Shown here: positions 13,812 through 25,669 of the stretch, piece after piece
Layout of the letters: each line of letters opens with the position of its first letter
How positions within the stretch are numbered: position 1 is the stretch's first letter
Origin: Henricia sp. BOLD:AAB3569
Taxonomy: Eukaryota; Echinodermata; Asteroidea; Spinulosida; Echinasteridae
Direction of reading: 5' to 3'
NCBI GenBank assembly: GCA_037783545.1
Contig: JBBELK010000001.1
Location: 558,001 to 622,000 of the forward strand
Length of the DNA stretch: 64,000 bases
Notes under the pieces: model-generated
What the model was told of the DNA's origin: nothing
Databases searched by the model: none
Seen by the model: the letters and a program-made list of their open reading frames with translations, nothing else
Translations under genes and position numbers: made by a program

Positions 13812-14222
13812 GTAGGGAAGGTCAAAGGTCACGGCCATATTTTTTGGATACACCACCCTAGGTCGAAGTGTAATACAGTTGACCACATGCAGATATCTTG
13901 TACCACTTTCAAATGGTAAGGCAAAATCTGTTAGACCAATAGGAAACGAGGTCAAAGGTCACGACCATATTTTTTGGATACACCACCCTAGGTCTAAGTG
14001 TAATACAGTTGACCACATGCAGATATCTTGTACCACTTTCAAATGGCAAGGCAAAATCTGTTAGACCAATAGGAAACGAGGTCAAAGGTCACGACCATAT
14101 TTTTTGGATACACCACCCTAGGTCGAAGTGTAATACAGTTGACCACATGCAGATATCTTGTACCACTTTCAAATGGCAAGGCAAAATCTGTTTGACCAAT
14201 AGGAAACGAGGTCAAAGGTCAA
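13812..14222. repeat. Second 130-bp tandem expansion
   Basis: Three 130-bp copies with the same make-up as at 11.07-11.47 kb again begin at AGGTCAAAGGTCACG and end at the next DR1. The flanking sequence also resembles the first expansion, so the expanded form was probably copied as part of a larger unit. Confidence 0.83.
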
Positions 14223-15939
14223 GGGGTGTGCGCATCTCAAAGACCTTTGTTAGTCATCGTATATGGCGAAGGAATCAAGATCGTAGGTCAAACGGTTGAT
14301 TTTTTAATGATTTTTGAATATTTAATTTATTAAACTTCATGCCCCTTTAATCTGACACGTGATGACGTCATCATGACGTCATTAGTACTGTGCACAACTT
14401 CACATAGTGACCAATGTCCATGTGAAGTTTGAAGTCAATCATGAATGTACAAGTGCCCGAAATAGCGTTTGAAAAAAGTGGAAGAAGGAAAAGAATAAAA
14501 ACTAGAAATGTGTTCGTTGAAAACGAACACATGGCTGTTCCCCTCCTTTTTATAAACATATGTGGTGTTCGGGATGACCTTTGTTAGTGATTGTATATGA
14601 AGAAATCACGATCGTATGTCAAACGGTTGAGTTTTTATCGATTTTTAAATATTGAATATTATTACATGCCACTTTAATCTGACATGTAGGGAAGGTCAAA
14701 GGTGTTGCTATATGTTTGGATACCCCACCCTAGTCGAAGTGTAACACAGTTTACCCCATCGTGATATATTGTACCCCTTTCAAATGGCAAGGCAAAATCT
14801 GTTTGACCAATAGGAAACGAGGTCAAAGGTCAAGCCATGTGCGCATCTTAAAGACATTTGTTAGTGATCGTATATGCAGAAGGAATCAAATTTGTAGGTC
14901 AAACGGTAGATTTTTTATTGATTTTTGAATATTTAATTACGTAATCATCTTGTCGCTAGAGGGCGCTATTTCCTACGATGACGTCATCACTTATATTTTT
15001 GGAAAGCTTAAGGGCCTCTGGTAATAACACCATTGACCCTATCTCAATACCTCCTTTCACTTTCAAACCAAGGGCCACTTCCGGTTTCGACCGGAAGTGA
15101 GCAAGGTCAAAGGTCACGGCCATATTTTTTGGATACACCACCCTAGGTCCAAGTGTAATACAGTTGACCACATCCAGATATCTTGTACCACTTTCAAATG
15201 GCAAGGCAAAATCTGTTAGACCAATAGGAAACGAGGTTAAAGGTCAAGCCCTGTGCGCATCTTAAAGACATTTGTTAGTGATCGTATATGCCACAGGAAT
15301 CAAGATCGTAGGTCAAACAGTTGATTTTTTATTGATTTTTGAATATTTAATTACGTAATCATCTTGTCGGTAGAGGGCGCTATTTCCTACGATGACGTCA
15401 TCACTTATATTTTTGGAAAGCTTAAGGGCCTCTGGTAATAACACCATTGACCCTATCTCAATACCTCCTTTCACTTTCAAACCAAGGGCCACTTCCGGTT
15501 TCGACCGGAAGTGAGCAAGGTCAAAGGTCACAAAAATATTTTTTAGATACCCCACCCTAGTCGAAGTGTAACACAAGTGACTTTGTCCAAATATCTTGCA
15601 CCACTTTCAAATGGCAAGGCAAAATCTGTTAGACCAATAGGAAACGAGGTCAAAGGTCAAGGGGTGTGCGCATCTCAAAGACCTTTGTTAGTCATCGTAT
15701 ATGCCGAAGGAATCAAGATCGTAGGTCAAACGGTTGATTTTTTATTGATTTTTGAATATTTAATTTATTAAACTTCATGCCCCTTTAATCTGACACGTGA
15801 TGACGTCATCATGACGTCATTAGTACTGTGCACAACTTTACATAGTGACCAATGTCCATGTGAAGTTTGAAGTCAATCATGAATGTGCAAGTGCCCGAAA
15901 TAGCGTCTGAAAAAAGTGGAAGAAGGAAAAGAAAAAAAA

Positions 15940-16385
15940 AAATAAAAAAAAAAAAAAAAAAAATCTTAACGAAAACAAAGGCTGTTCCCAACCGTGTTGG
16001 AACAGCCAAAAAAAAAAAAAATCGTAACGAAAACAAAGGCTGTTCCGACCCGAATCGGAACAGCCAAAAAAAAAAATCTTAACGAAAACAAAGGCTGTTC
16101 CCAACCGTGTTGGAACAGCCAAAAAAACAAAGGCTGTTCCCAACCGTGTTGGAACAGCCAAAAATAAAAAAAAAAAAAATCTTAACGAAAACAAAGGCTG
16201 TTCCCAACCGTGTTGGAACAGCCAAAAAAAAAAAAAAAAAAAAAAAAAAAGGAATAAAAATCGTAACGAAAACAAAGGCTGTTCCGACCCGAATCGGAAC
16301 AGCCAAAAAAAAAAAAAAAAAAAAAAAAAGGAATAAAAATCGTAACGAAAACAAAGGCTGTTCCGACCCGAATCGGAACAGCCAA
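15940..16385. repeat. A-rich hairpin cluster at the right edge of the array
   Basis: Seven copies of a GGCTGTTCC...GGAACAGCC inverted repeat lie at about 15980, 16038, 16093, 16132, 16196, 16277 and 16356. They are separated by A-tracts and the leader TAACGAAAACAAA. Two loop classes occur: CAACCGTGTT-type and GACCCGAATC-type. The array ends at about 16390, and the DNA beyond is unrelated. Confidence 0.85.
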
Positions 16386-16467
16386 TAAAAGAACACTAAC
16401 AAAACAAACGAACAAAACGTTGACAGCGCTGCACGGTAAACAAGAGTTTCGTATTCAATCAAAGTTT

Positions 16468-16675
16468 AGTGGGGCGGTCGAATTGACGCAATGGTTATTT
16501 CCCCACCATTCACCTCAGCTCTGGTGTTCCAGGTTCGATTCCTGGGCGTGTAATTTGTGGATTGGGTTTGCAGTCCCTCCTCGACTGCGTGAGTTTCCCC
16601 CAGCAAATTTCTTCGGGTTTCCTACTTCTAAAACTGCATCTCGTTCTTCGTCATTTCAAGTTGGCTATTATATCG
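16468..16675 (+). mobile_element. tRNA-derived SINE-like repeat
   Basis: GCAATGGTTATTTCCCCACC resembles a degraded A-box head. GGTTCGATTCC at about 16532 is a good RNA polymerase III B-box inside CCAGGTTCGATTCCTGGG. The tail GTGAGTTTCCCCCAGC and GGGTTTCCTAC resembles the body of tRNA SINEs common in marine deuterostomes. There is no A-rich tail and the copy is old. Confidence 0.5.
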
Positions 16676-16825
16676 TATAGAGCTTCTGCATCGGCGTCCA
16701 TGACGGGGGGCAGGTTTTCTTATTTAAATGATGTAACAATAGAACCACAAAGCACCTACTCATGCATGACACATGGTAACAATGTGACTGTCCCCTGTCA
16801 TGGCCGCCGTGCAAAGGCTCTATAG
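16676..16825. mobile_element. Foldback MITE, family 1 copy a
   Basis: The ends form an imperfect inverted repeat: TATAGAGCTTCTGCATCGGC at the left, and CATGGCCGCCGTGCAAAGGC plus TCTATAG at the right. The interior, in reverse complement, matches the element at 30956-31092, so two copies sit in opposite orientation. No coding capacity. Confidence 0.75.
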
Positions 16826-16935
16826 TCATTGATGGCACAAAGGGCTTTAGTTGCCGAAGACAACATAAAATATTCAGTATAATTCCGGTTTAGTAATTTT
16901 CTTGAGGAGATTCTCCTCATCGGGTTAAAAAAATA

Positions 16936-17119
16936 AAGTACATTCAAACCTGTTATTAAGGCCACCTTGATAAAGATGCAACCTGTTCATAGTGGCCACC
17001 CGTCTTTGGTTCTAAAGGGGATAAATATAATGCTATAATTATATTGATTAATTTGTTTGTAGTGGCCAGTTTTGTATACGGTCCCGAGGATGGCCACTAT
17101 ATACAAATTTCACTGTACA
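16936..17119. mobile_element. Small TIR element with TACAnTnnAA-type ends
   Basis: The left end GTACATTCAAACCTGTTATT and right end ATACAAATTTCACTGTAC give short inverted ends. The inside repeats ACCTGTT..AAGGCCACC and TAGTGGCCA words. The style is that of the non-autonomous Tc1/mariner-like repeats of many invertebrates. The family name is inference. Confidence 0.45.
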
Positions 17120-19915
17120 ACAAAACGGTTTGGCCAACTTTTCCCCGAACATTTTCTTTTCAGAGGAAAAGTAATTCCTAACGGCCAACCCAGACGGCAG
17201 TCTCGAGCGTTGAACTCACCGATTCGACATTGTCGCCATTTAGCCAAAAAAAACTAATCTCCGAAAATCCCGCATAGCCCAGGGAGATAAATTTTCACCG
17301 AGTCCTCATACTTTGATGTTTCATCGTAATGGGTTCGGCAGTATATCTCCAGAGGCTTAGTAATACTCCCTAATGTCTGCGGAACATCAGCTCTGTTGGT
17401 AACCGGTTAAAAAAGAAACGCAAATTATACTCTGACTGGGGGGCTGCAGCGTTAGAAACAAATTATTGATATCAAGTACGGGGGGCAGTTTGTACCATTT
17501 TAGACTTGACAGAAAGACTCGCCCATACAGCCCTGCGTTTTTAGCACACAATGGCGTTCCAAGTGCCACTGTACAAAATACGCGCGCTAATCAACGTTCA
17601 AGAAGTTCGCTGGATTTTTCGTCCGTATACAGTATAATTTAATTTCCCGGCACGTTAAAAAAAATAAAAGTTGATAAATCTATATTGACGGACCCATTCC
17701 CACATTTTGGCTCCTCCGTCATAAATCTGCACATCAACTTTTTATGCAATTTAATCAGGAGTTCCTCTTTAAAGTTCTGCTGGCCAAAAGTTTTCACTTA
17801 ATTTTGTTCGCGGAATACGCAGCAAAGGTATACACAACATGGCTGGCGCGCCACACTGTGAGCTTGTTTATCCACATTCTAGACCACAACTCCTTGCGCG
17901 CGAGAGATATCGAAAAGGCTTGATGCGGGCCAGGCAAGAAAGTGTTTAAAACTGGCCGGTCTTTAGACTGGCCACATGACGTGTTCTCGGCCAATAAGGA
18001 TGCGTAAACTGCCTAAGTATCTATGAATAATAAATCAAAGTACAATCGACTACTGTTGTGAACATCTGTCCATGCAATAACACGAGTGCCGCACATTCAG
18101 ATATTATCAGCGCTCGCTTGATTTTAATTTAAGTCTTTTATTTTGGCGAAGTGGAAGATTTTCCCGCCAAAGGCTTTCCAAACAGGATACCAGCGGTTCT
18201 TTGTGATTGAATCACCGATGACACGCGCCATATGCCGTGCGGAAATCAACGTTGGCAGCCGCTCGTACGGAAGAGAGAGGAGATTGAGCTGTTTACGTTT
18301 GAAGGGGCTCTCATATAGCTCTCATATTATACGGGCTGCAACGAAGCAATATAATTCCACTTGGGATTTGACATTCCGAATGCACATTCGCATCTTCGGC
18401 CATCTGTTTTGCATAATGCATCAGTTGCATTTCCTAAGAATGATTAACATTGTATATATCATTTTCCACACGGCACGCTAACTCCGCGAGGCAGATTGGA
18501 CGATTGTATTTGATGAGTCTGCGGTGGAACTGAAATTTAAAGTCACGGCAGGATATTGGTCGTGCCTTGGGGAAATTTCAACATGAACAATAAATCAGAA
18601 CGACAATATGACATACTTGTATGTCTGTTTTTGACATTATTATAGCTTACGAAATAATGAGATATTTGAAGCACAAATTATTTTTTCCAATCTTAGTTGC
18701 CTGGGAGATTTTGATAAATTACACATTATATTTGTCTCTTTAACTTCTGGTTTGGTGGATCTTCATTGGAAATATATTACAATGCGGTAATCCAAGAAAG
18801 TTGGGGGTTTGTTTTATTCAGATTTATTTTTCCGGGGTGAAATGGGATCTGAGTACCGACAGTATATCTTTAAAATGTACACAATAGTGTATGCAACAAT
18901 TATTTTACGAGTACAAGAACTTTTTTTTGTGAACATTAAGCGATATGGGCGACCAAAAGTAAATGCATTTGTCCAAAATTAAATATTTACACCCACAAAA
19001 CTGACCAATAGATCGAGGAATCTGAGAGAGACGTATCGTATTTTATGGGTCAGTAACATGTATGAACACCTCTTCTGGAAAGGATGGCTGCACTAGCCTC
19101 CGTAAGAGCCGCTATGGCGTGGTGCGCCACTCTGTCACAAGTAACTCCCTGACCATGTGCACTTATATGGTTCGGGGGAAACGCGCAACTCCAGAGGTCA
19201 GCTCATCCAACGCAGGTTTAGCTTGCAAACTCAATCAAATAGAGAGCCCTTAACTATAGAATTTTTCCAGAAAAAGGAAATATCGTATTTTATTGCTGTG
19301 GGAATCACAAACGGTCCACTTGGACCTGGAGGAAATCACTGAAGTGGAACAGTTTTGAAAGCAATTCCGAAGTGATTGGTCGCTCAGTGCCTTGTTAGCC
19401 ACAAGTTTAACGGCATGCAACACATTTCTGTTGTGGTCAAGATTTTTTTCACAACAAAATTGCATGGGGAGATATGCAAAATATGATCGGTATTCCGTTT
19501 TGACATTTAGCGTCTTGAGCCCAACGAATATTTTTCGGTTTGTTACATAAATGTGGAAAATATAATCCCGATACCTCCTTGATAACAGTATTTCCCCTCT
19601 GGAAGCCGCTTGTGACGTAAAACAAGACCTTGCTGGTGGCATTATATTCGCATCTCGTGTTTTTGCACGGCCAAATTGGATGAAATCGCCCCGTGTTTAA
19701 GACGGTTGAACGGCCATGTAAAAAAAAACCGCAAAAAACACAATTATATTTTTTCGCGAAACATCATGCATGTAACACGTAGCTCCCCTCTGTTGAAACG
19801 TGCCCGTCGTTGTGCATCTTGTTTTGCTTAAATTTGCAAAAAAGTCACTTGACATTTCAGTTTATTTAACTTGTTTACCTCCAGTGTAAATATAAGCCTT
19901 GCTCAGTTTGTCCCA
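17120..19915. other. Intergenic stretch, no supported gene
   Basis: I see no domain-bearing open frame and no clear exon with paired splice sites. Open frames of up to 130 codons (for example 19250-19642 on the minus strand) have no recognisable family and look like chance frames. Confidence 0.6.
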
Positions 19916-20098
19916 GCATCTTTATTGCATCTTTATTGCATCTTCATTGCATCTTCATTGCATCTTCATTGCATCTTCATTGCATCTTCATTGCATCTTT
20001 ATTGCATCTTTATTGCATCTTTATTGCATCTTCATTGCATCTTCATTGCATCTTTATTGCATCTTTATTGCATCTTTATTGCATCTTTATTGCATCTG
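19916..20098. repeat. 11-bp minisatellite (CATCTTTATTG / CATCTTCATTG)
   Basis: About sixteen tandem copies of an 11-bp unit differ mainly by T or C at one place. Because 11 is not a multiple of 3, all three frames stay open and give a repeating HLYCIFIAS-like peptide. That is a by-product of the repeat and not a gene. Confidence 0.95.
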
Positions 20099-20521
20099 AT
20101 GAAGTAATTGTTGCTACGAAAGCTTATGCTCATATGTACTTATTTTAGTTAGTCTTATAAAGTGCTACCTTCTGAATTATTTTGTTAATCGACAGATTAA
20201 CACGGCTGTTCTACTGTTTTATTCCTAAACTAAATGTATGCAAAATAAATTGCGTGTTTGCAACGATAGGCTTGAAATTGTGTTTTGTTTAAAGAAATGA
20301 ACATGCAGAAAATATCAATTGTGACCAAATCTTAAGGTGCTCACACTATGAATATCTAACAATGGAAATTGGGCACACACCATTGTTACTAACAATGGGG
20401 TTACAATGAACATGTACATGTTTTTGCTCAGTGTCAGTAAGTCTCCTTATTCATCGTATGTGGCACGCGAAATTGTAACTTCAATAAAATGTTAGAAATG
20501 CTGCTTGTATGAATATAATTA

Positions 20522-20639
20522 TGTGACCCGATCTGGGAAAAGGTATTTCATAAGTCGCACAGGCTAGATCGAGTTTTCGCGACCATAAGAAAAAATCCGC
20601 CTGTGCGACTTATGTTACCTTTTCCCAGATCAGGTCACA
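20522..20639. mobile_element. Foldback element, 118 bp
   Basis: TGTGACCCGATCTGGGAAAA plus CATAAGTCGCACAGG on the left pair with CCTGTGCGACTTATG plus TTTTCCCAGATCAGGTCACA on the right, around a loop of about 30 bp. Arms are about 44 bp with few mismatches. Non-coding MITE-like palindrome. Confidence 0.85.
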
Positions 20640-22011
20640 AAACAAATTTCAAATTAGCATGCACTGGCAGCCTTGTTTCAGATGTTGAGCCATTGTACAT
20701 GTATTACGTCACACGACTTATCATTTGCAAATTTTATCACAAAAGAAGGCACTGAGACTCTTGTTTTCAATCATATGACAAGTTGAAATTGCTATTCCTT
20801 TTTTATGTTAGTTTATTTTATGTTATTTTATTTTATTTATTTAAAACAAATGTTAGTTCGGGTTGTCTTTTTAAAAATAGAAACAAAAGAACGAAAATCG
20901 CTCTGTATATAACATTTTAACGGAGTGACAATTCAAGAGAGTCGAAACCGGAAAGCATCGATCTATGAGAAAAAATGGCTGTGCTGGGCTTGCCGGCCGC
21001 TACTTCACAACATCACCGCGGAGGACATGGAAAACGATAGAATTATGTTGACAGGTTTTTCAAGAGGGCCTATATTGCCGGGCTGTTTTTGCCGCGGAAC
21101 TGACGAACGTGCGGCACGTTGATTCGCTCGGCTAATAAATTTACTTGCTATAATCGCCACTAGCTATAAACCGCGCAGCATACATGTACAAACTATTTTT
21201 GTGGGGAAAAAAATCGTTTTGTCGAAACTATATCGAGCAACAAAAGAAACGCAAACACTCTCTCCACTTTTTAATTAAAAAAAATACTAAATCTGAGAGT
21301 GGGAATTTTCAGCACACAGACGCTTTATGCATTTTTATGCAGCCATGCTTAATGAAGCTGTTATGTGAATATTTCGATGTTATAAATTTTCATATTTTTA
21401 AATAATATTAATGTCCATTTCTTGTATACCGCATTTCACACTCTCTCATTGCGCTTTGCATTATTACCCCTGGTAATTTTGCTCAGTAATATCAATCCTT
21501 AATCCTTCTCAACTCCCTGGGGAGTATGCAGTGATCCCGCGCATGACATATTTTCTTCTGAAACTTTCTTTGGCCGAACGTGAATATAAATGAAAGCTAG
21601 GTCCACCCTTCGTGATTTTGCAATATTTTGAAAATCAGGGCAGAAAATTCGTGGAGGCAATGGCCACTGTTCCTCCTGGCTGGGGCATTTGGCCTTGTGC
21701 AATCCTTCCATGTATAGGCCTACTTATATTGAATTTTCCAACAGAAGTGTTTTTCCAAACACCGAAATACAATGTACCCCCTCCCAAATACACAAATGGA
21801 AGTACATTTTTCTTTTTATAAAAATATAAGTGCTGAGAATTCTCGCTTCAATCTTGATCACACCGGGAGCTAAAATTCAATTGCTGACCGCCCGTAATTT
21901 AATGACGAACGCGTATAGGTTTGTTCAAGTTGTGAAACAAACATGTATATCATGATTGCTTTCTGCATACAGTATGCCGCGATGCACATAATGATGTACA
22001 TATAAGACTAT
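20640..22011. other. Intergenic, no supported gene
   Basis: AT-rich sequence with short A/T runs. I found no domain, no splice-bounded exon and no inverted repeat of note. Confidence 0.55.
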
Positions 22012-22530
22012 GGGGGCGTTCGAGATGCTTACCTCGTGTAACACGGGGTTTACACCGGGTGAAGCCCCCAGAAGATGCAAAACGAACGACACAGGGTCTC
22101 GCTTTGAATTATGGGAACACGTGGTCAAAGGTTGTACGGGTGGAGCTTTATAAACGCCGTTATCGTTTGACTTGGGATGAAAAATGAAGCCAGCGCCACG
22201 CACAAATAGTTGCCCTAAAGTACCCAAATAAACTTCGTCAATGCCCACAGACATCTACTGATTCAGCAAAATATATTTACAGCCCTATTCCCTCCTATTT
22301 TGTGTCATAAATAAGTGGTTTTTTTCGTACTTACGTTGCGATTCCAAACTGTCCGCCATGTTTTACTACTCGCGGTAGTGACGTCATTACACCTTGCTTT
22401 ACACCACAGACCCAACCGCGAGCTCGGGCAGTGGTGGCTGCCACCGGGGCAGACTCGTGTAGCACGTGATGGCTAAAAGAACGCTCCGGTGTAAGTTGGT
22501 GTTACCCGGTGTGAGCATCTCGAACGCCCC
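22012..22530. mobile_element. Non-autonomous TIR element, 519 bp
   Basis: The left end GGGGGCGTTCGAGATGCTTA and the inverse of the right end (GGGGCGTTCGAGATGCTCAC) form TIRs. The similarity continues inward through ACACCGGGT-type words for about 50 bp. Flanking bases CTAT and TATT allow a short TA or TAT target duplication. The minus-strand frame inside (21925-22254) has no known domain. Confidence 0.75.
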
Positions 22531-23404
22531 TATTGTGTATACATAGTCTCGCAAATGGGTCATTCCATTAATGTGGGGTCCAAAGTGTGACATTTTTCTG
22601 TCCCCCGTTACACCTGACATGTACTATTTGCCATACAAGTATCATTAAAAATGTCTTGAAAACATATTTTAAGCGAAATGGTTCTGGTGATTTCCTGATG
22701 GCAGCAGTAATAATAGCAGCAGCGCCCTGATTATTCCCATGAAGGGTAGATATAGTTATGTGCTCTGTAGAAAAATCTACCATCATTATTTTCTCGGAAC
22801 GTAGAATATGATGAGATACAGGGCTGACTTACATTTTTATCACACGCACCTATACAATCACGAACAGTTTTCCAATCCCGTAATATATTTTTAATCGGGG
22901 TATTAATACGTGACCTAGCTGAAACGAGAAGAAGAATTCTCGACTCGCCATTTTCCCGAAAGGTCTCAAGGATGCCTTTTCAAGCCCTTTTGAAAGCAAT
23001 TTTTCTGAGTGCCCTCTGTCGACGAAACATGTCTGGACGAGTTCATAATTGCAGTGTGGATTGATTCTTAATGCCTATTACATCATTTTACAGTTACTAA
23101 AAAATTTACTTTATATACGAGTTGACAAGAAAAAAGAAAGACTAAAAGCGTTGATAGCAATGGTAACAAACATACATGTTTTTTTTCGTGTAAAATGGTA
23201 CTTTTGTGGGAGGAAAATGTATTCACACACCAAACAAATTCATTCACACACAAAAAAACATGCGTGGATTCTTCAGGTATTTTGAGTATACTGCATCTCT
23301 GTGGCTGTAATTTCAACAATTAATGCAGTTTTCTCGACGGAGGCTTTTAATTACGAGTGGAAATAACACCGTTTTTAACAGTTTACCAATCATAGGGCCT
23401 ACTC
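22531..23404. other. Intergenic, no supported gene
   Basis: Nothing recognised. There is a short run of CACACACCAAACAAATTCA-like repeats near 23224-23260. Confidence 0.5.
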
Positions 23405-23975
23405 ATCTTTAAAGGGCCATGACATGCTAAACAACTTTTTGCCTAATCTTTGCTTCATACGATGGATTACTTGTTCAGCAAGACATGCTATTGTTCGTTT
23501 GGATGTAAAATCAATCGAAGGTAGCCTTTTTCAACTTTGAAGATTTCATTGCAATAAACCACAGACAGAGGGCGCTATGTGGAGTGCATCACGTAAGGAA
23601 GACAGAAGGGAAAAGTTAAGAAAAAACATAAGACTTAAAGTTGGACTTGTGGCAAATTGCTGCAGTTTTCTCCCCCAGTTTCGTCATGACTTACAACAGG
23701 ACACATGAAGAACAAACTCAAACAGTCATGGATTACACAATTTCCATGACGTTTTAGAAAAAAGTTGAATCTTTTGTGCACAGTTGAATGTGATTTTCCT
23801 GTGTTTGCCTCTTGTGACATCATGACCTTGGTCATGAATATGCATAATTTCATTAGCATAAAAACTAAAAACCTTTGTTTTAACCCCCAAAACAAGCTCC
23901 AAATAGGATTTTTATGAATGTAACTGAGTATATTGGGGTTTTTTATAGCATAGATTTCATTGATAAAAATCCCAA
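23405..23975. mobile_element. Dispersed repeat, family 2 copy a
   Basis: This segment starts TTTAAAGGGCCATGACATGC and ends near ATAAGGGCCATATG, so the ends are short inverted repeats of AAGGGCC. Its whole length matches 54008-54587 in the same orientation, including CTTGTTCAGCAAGACATnCT, AGAGGGCGCT and GACCTTGGTCATGAATATGC. Open frames in it follow the repeat. Confidence 0.8.
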
Positions 23976-24595
23976 ATAAGGGCCATATGAGTATTTGTTA
24001 TACTGCAAAGAATCTTGCAGATGCACAAAAAGATCTAATCTTAAATTTGGATATGGAAGAAAACATTGGCGGTGTATCCACCGCCTTGCTTATACGTTCC
24101 GAGTAATATCGTTTACTAAACGTCATGCAGTGGAGTTTTGATGTGAAGTCAAAAGTTCACATACATGTACACCACTACCATCATCACCCAAAATGGTAAA
24201 CAGGACTACCCGAACCATTGCAAGGTGTACAAGCTATGTTTTTAAGTACTGCATGCACGTGAGGAATTCCACAAAATCAAGACTTTAGTAAAGACTGTTA
24301 CAAAAATGGTGTAAGCACACCAGTACGTGGTTGCATTTATACTACTGAGTTTTTACTCCTCTATAAAAATGGCCCATGGTCTGGTTACGTATTGGGCCCA
24401 CTATGACCGCACCACGAGCAGTGTTTAAAGTTAGAACACTTCATTGGAAATCAGAAATGTTCACAGATTTACACATAACTTACACAATATAAACATGATG
24501 ACGGTAGTAAACTATACCCTGAAATGGTTTTGTATAAAGTGCTATATTTGTTGAGAAATTAGTAAAACAATTATTTTTCGTCTCATGAGACGAAA
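23976..24595. other. Intergenic, no supported gene
   Basis: AT-rich DNA without recognised features. Short frames present have no family resemblance. Confidence 0.5.
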
Positions 24596-24750
24596 ATTCA
24601 CCTCGCCCTGCACCATTTTGCTCCAAAAAGCCACCTTGCCCCCAAACCACTTCGTCCGAATGCCACTTCGCCCCCAAAATATTTCATGCACAGGCTGTGG
24701 TTCCCGGGCGAAGTATTTAGGGACGAAATGGTTTAGGGGCGAAGTGACCG
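24596..24750. repeat. Degenerate repeats of CCACTTCGCCCC-type words in both orientations
   Basis: On the left CACCTTGCCCCCAAA, CCACTTCGTCCG and CCACTTCGCCCCC occur in tandem. On the right GGGCGAAGTATTTAGG, GGACGAAATGGTTTAGG and GGCGAAGTGACC occur as their inverse. The block is therefore a foldback built from tandem 15-17 bp words, followed by a T-tract. Confidence 0.7.
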
Positions 24751-25146
24751 TAAAGCCTTTTTTTTTTTTTTACTGTTTTCTCAAAAGTTAGACGTAGTAC
24801 GGTGCTGATTTTTGCTCAGGTTGGTTTTAATCATGCATATCTTCAATCACACAGGGAGATCATGTGTTCTGCCTTTAATGACTGTTTCATTATACCATGA
24901 CAATCACATGAAATGAAATTTATGCTGGTAACCTCATTTTATCAAGCAAGGTTTTTCATGCTTAAGCAGCTCTATGAAATTGGCTCCTGATGGGGATGCT
25001 CGCCCAACAAGTCGGGCCAATTTAATAAAGCTGTTTATCAGAAAAATCTGCTTATTAAATACAAAATTTCTTTCCTTTGCACAAAATGAGTTAGCAGTCA
25101 AAATCGTGTTGATTGGTGTTTTGAAATTTTCTATAGAAAATGATCA

Positions 25147-25345
25147 GGGCCCAATTTCATGGAACCTGTTAGCACAAATTTGTTTAGCACATAATTTCTT
25201 TGCTCTGTAAAATGGGTTACCAGCCAAAATTGTATGTCAAATTGCATGTTTAGGAACAGGAGCAAAATATCAGTAAATACACATCACACACGATTTTGGC
25301 TGGCAACCCAGTTTTGTAAAAAACGGGTTCCATGAAATTGGGCCC
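25147..25345. mobile_element. Foldback MITE, family 3 copy a (CATGAAATTGGGCCC ends)
   Basis: GGGCCCAATTTCATGGAACC opens and GGTTCCATGAAATTGGGCCC closes the element. These are perfect 20-bp inverted ends. Inside, AGCACAAATTTG and AAATGGGTTACCAGCCAAAAT pair with ATTTTGGCTGGCAACCCAGT. Related copies lie at 30202-30440, 34215-34365 and 35813-36092. Confidence 0.9.
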
Positions 25346-25669
25346 AGTCCGTCTAGTACCTATAGCGTCCTCCATAAAGTCGTTTGTAATTTCAAGCCAA
25401 AGCTATGAATTCGGACACGGCTAGTGACGCAGCTATCGCGTTCACTGTGCCACACGCACCACACGAGTATAGTGCGCGTTACATAGCGGCGGCAAGCGCG
25501 TCGTAGAATGTGCGCGTGGAAGTACTGATGCAAGTTGCCTAGTTCAGAAAATGCACACAGATTTTATGAAGTTTAAGAAATTCCGAGTCGACTTCCCTGT
25601 GTTTTGAGGAAGAATAGGTCACACCATTTGGTTGAGAAATGATAGGATGGCACGACATAATTGGCCGTG

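Larger units (their letters stand above)
1..16390. repeat. Higher-order tandem repeat array (satellite-like), left end outside the window
   Basis: A header beginning AGTGACCAATGTCCATGT recurs at about 1, 1442, 2881, 4319, 5842, 6743, 8229, 9253, 10770, 12384, 13533, 14406 and 15844. Several full units are therefore 1438-1441 bp and others are shortened or lengthened (873 to 1614 bp). Inside the unit at 4319-5841 the motif AGGTCAAAGGTCA starts at 4819, 5103, 5233, 5517 and 5645, with a degenerate copy at 4692. Spacings alternate near 129 and 284 bp, giving three monomers of about 413 bp. Units are very similar to each other, which suggests recent amplification or homogenisation. The minus strand has repeated 60-100 codon open frames, but they track the repeat, lack any known domain and are broken in many units, so I do not call them genes. 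Confidence 0.93.

Noticed and set aside
554..15576. Family of 60-100 codon minus-strand frames in the array (for example 1993-2277, 3432-3716, 9882-10166) with a shared peptide
   Set aside because: The frames follow the repeat unit and are truncated by ordinary unit variation (DR1 and CRE words are translated as part of them). They show no domain, and codon positions do not look more conserved than the rest of the monomer. A dN/dS test over all units would be decisive.
1..16390. Possible CRISPR array
   Set aside because: Repeats are hundreds of bases long, spacers are not unique, and the window is plainly eukaryotic.
15809..16462. Phe-rich and Lys-rich frames over the A-tracts
   Set aside because: They are translations of poly-A and poly-T with the hairpin words, not proteins.
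19871..20148. Frames encoding HLYCIFIAS repeats
   Set aside because: An 11-bp minisatellite leaves all three frames open. There is no gene context.
25661..25669. Upstream TTG as start of the kinase
   Set aside because: A TTG start is not expected in an animal nuclear gene. The first ATG is at 25670 and a better-context ATG is at 25688.
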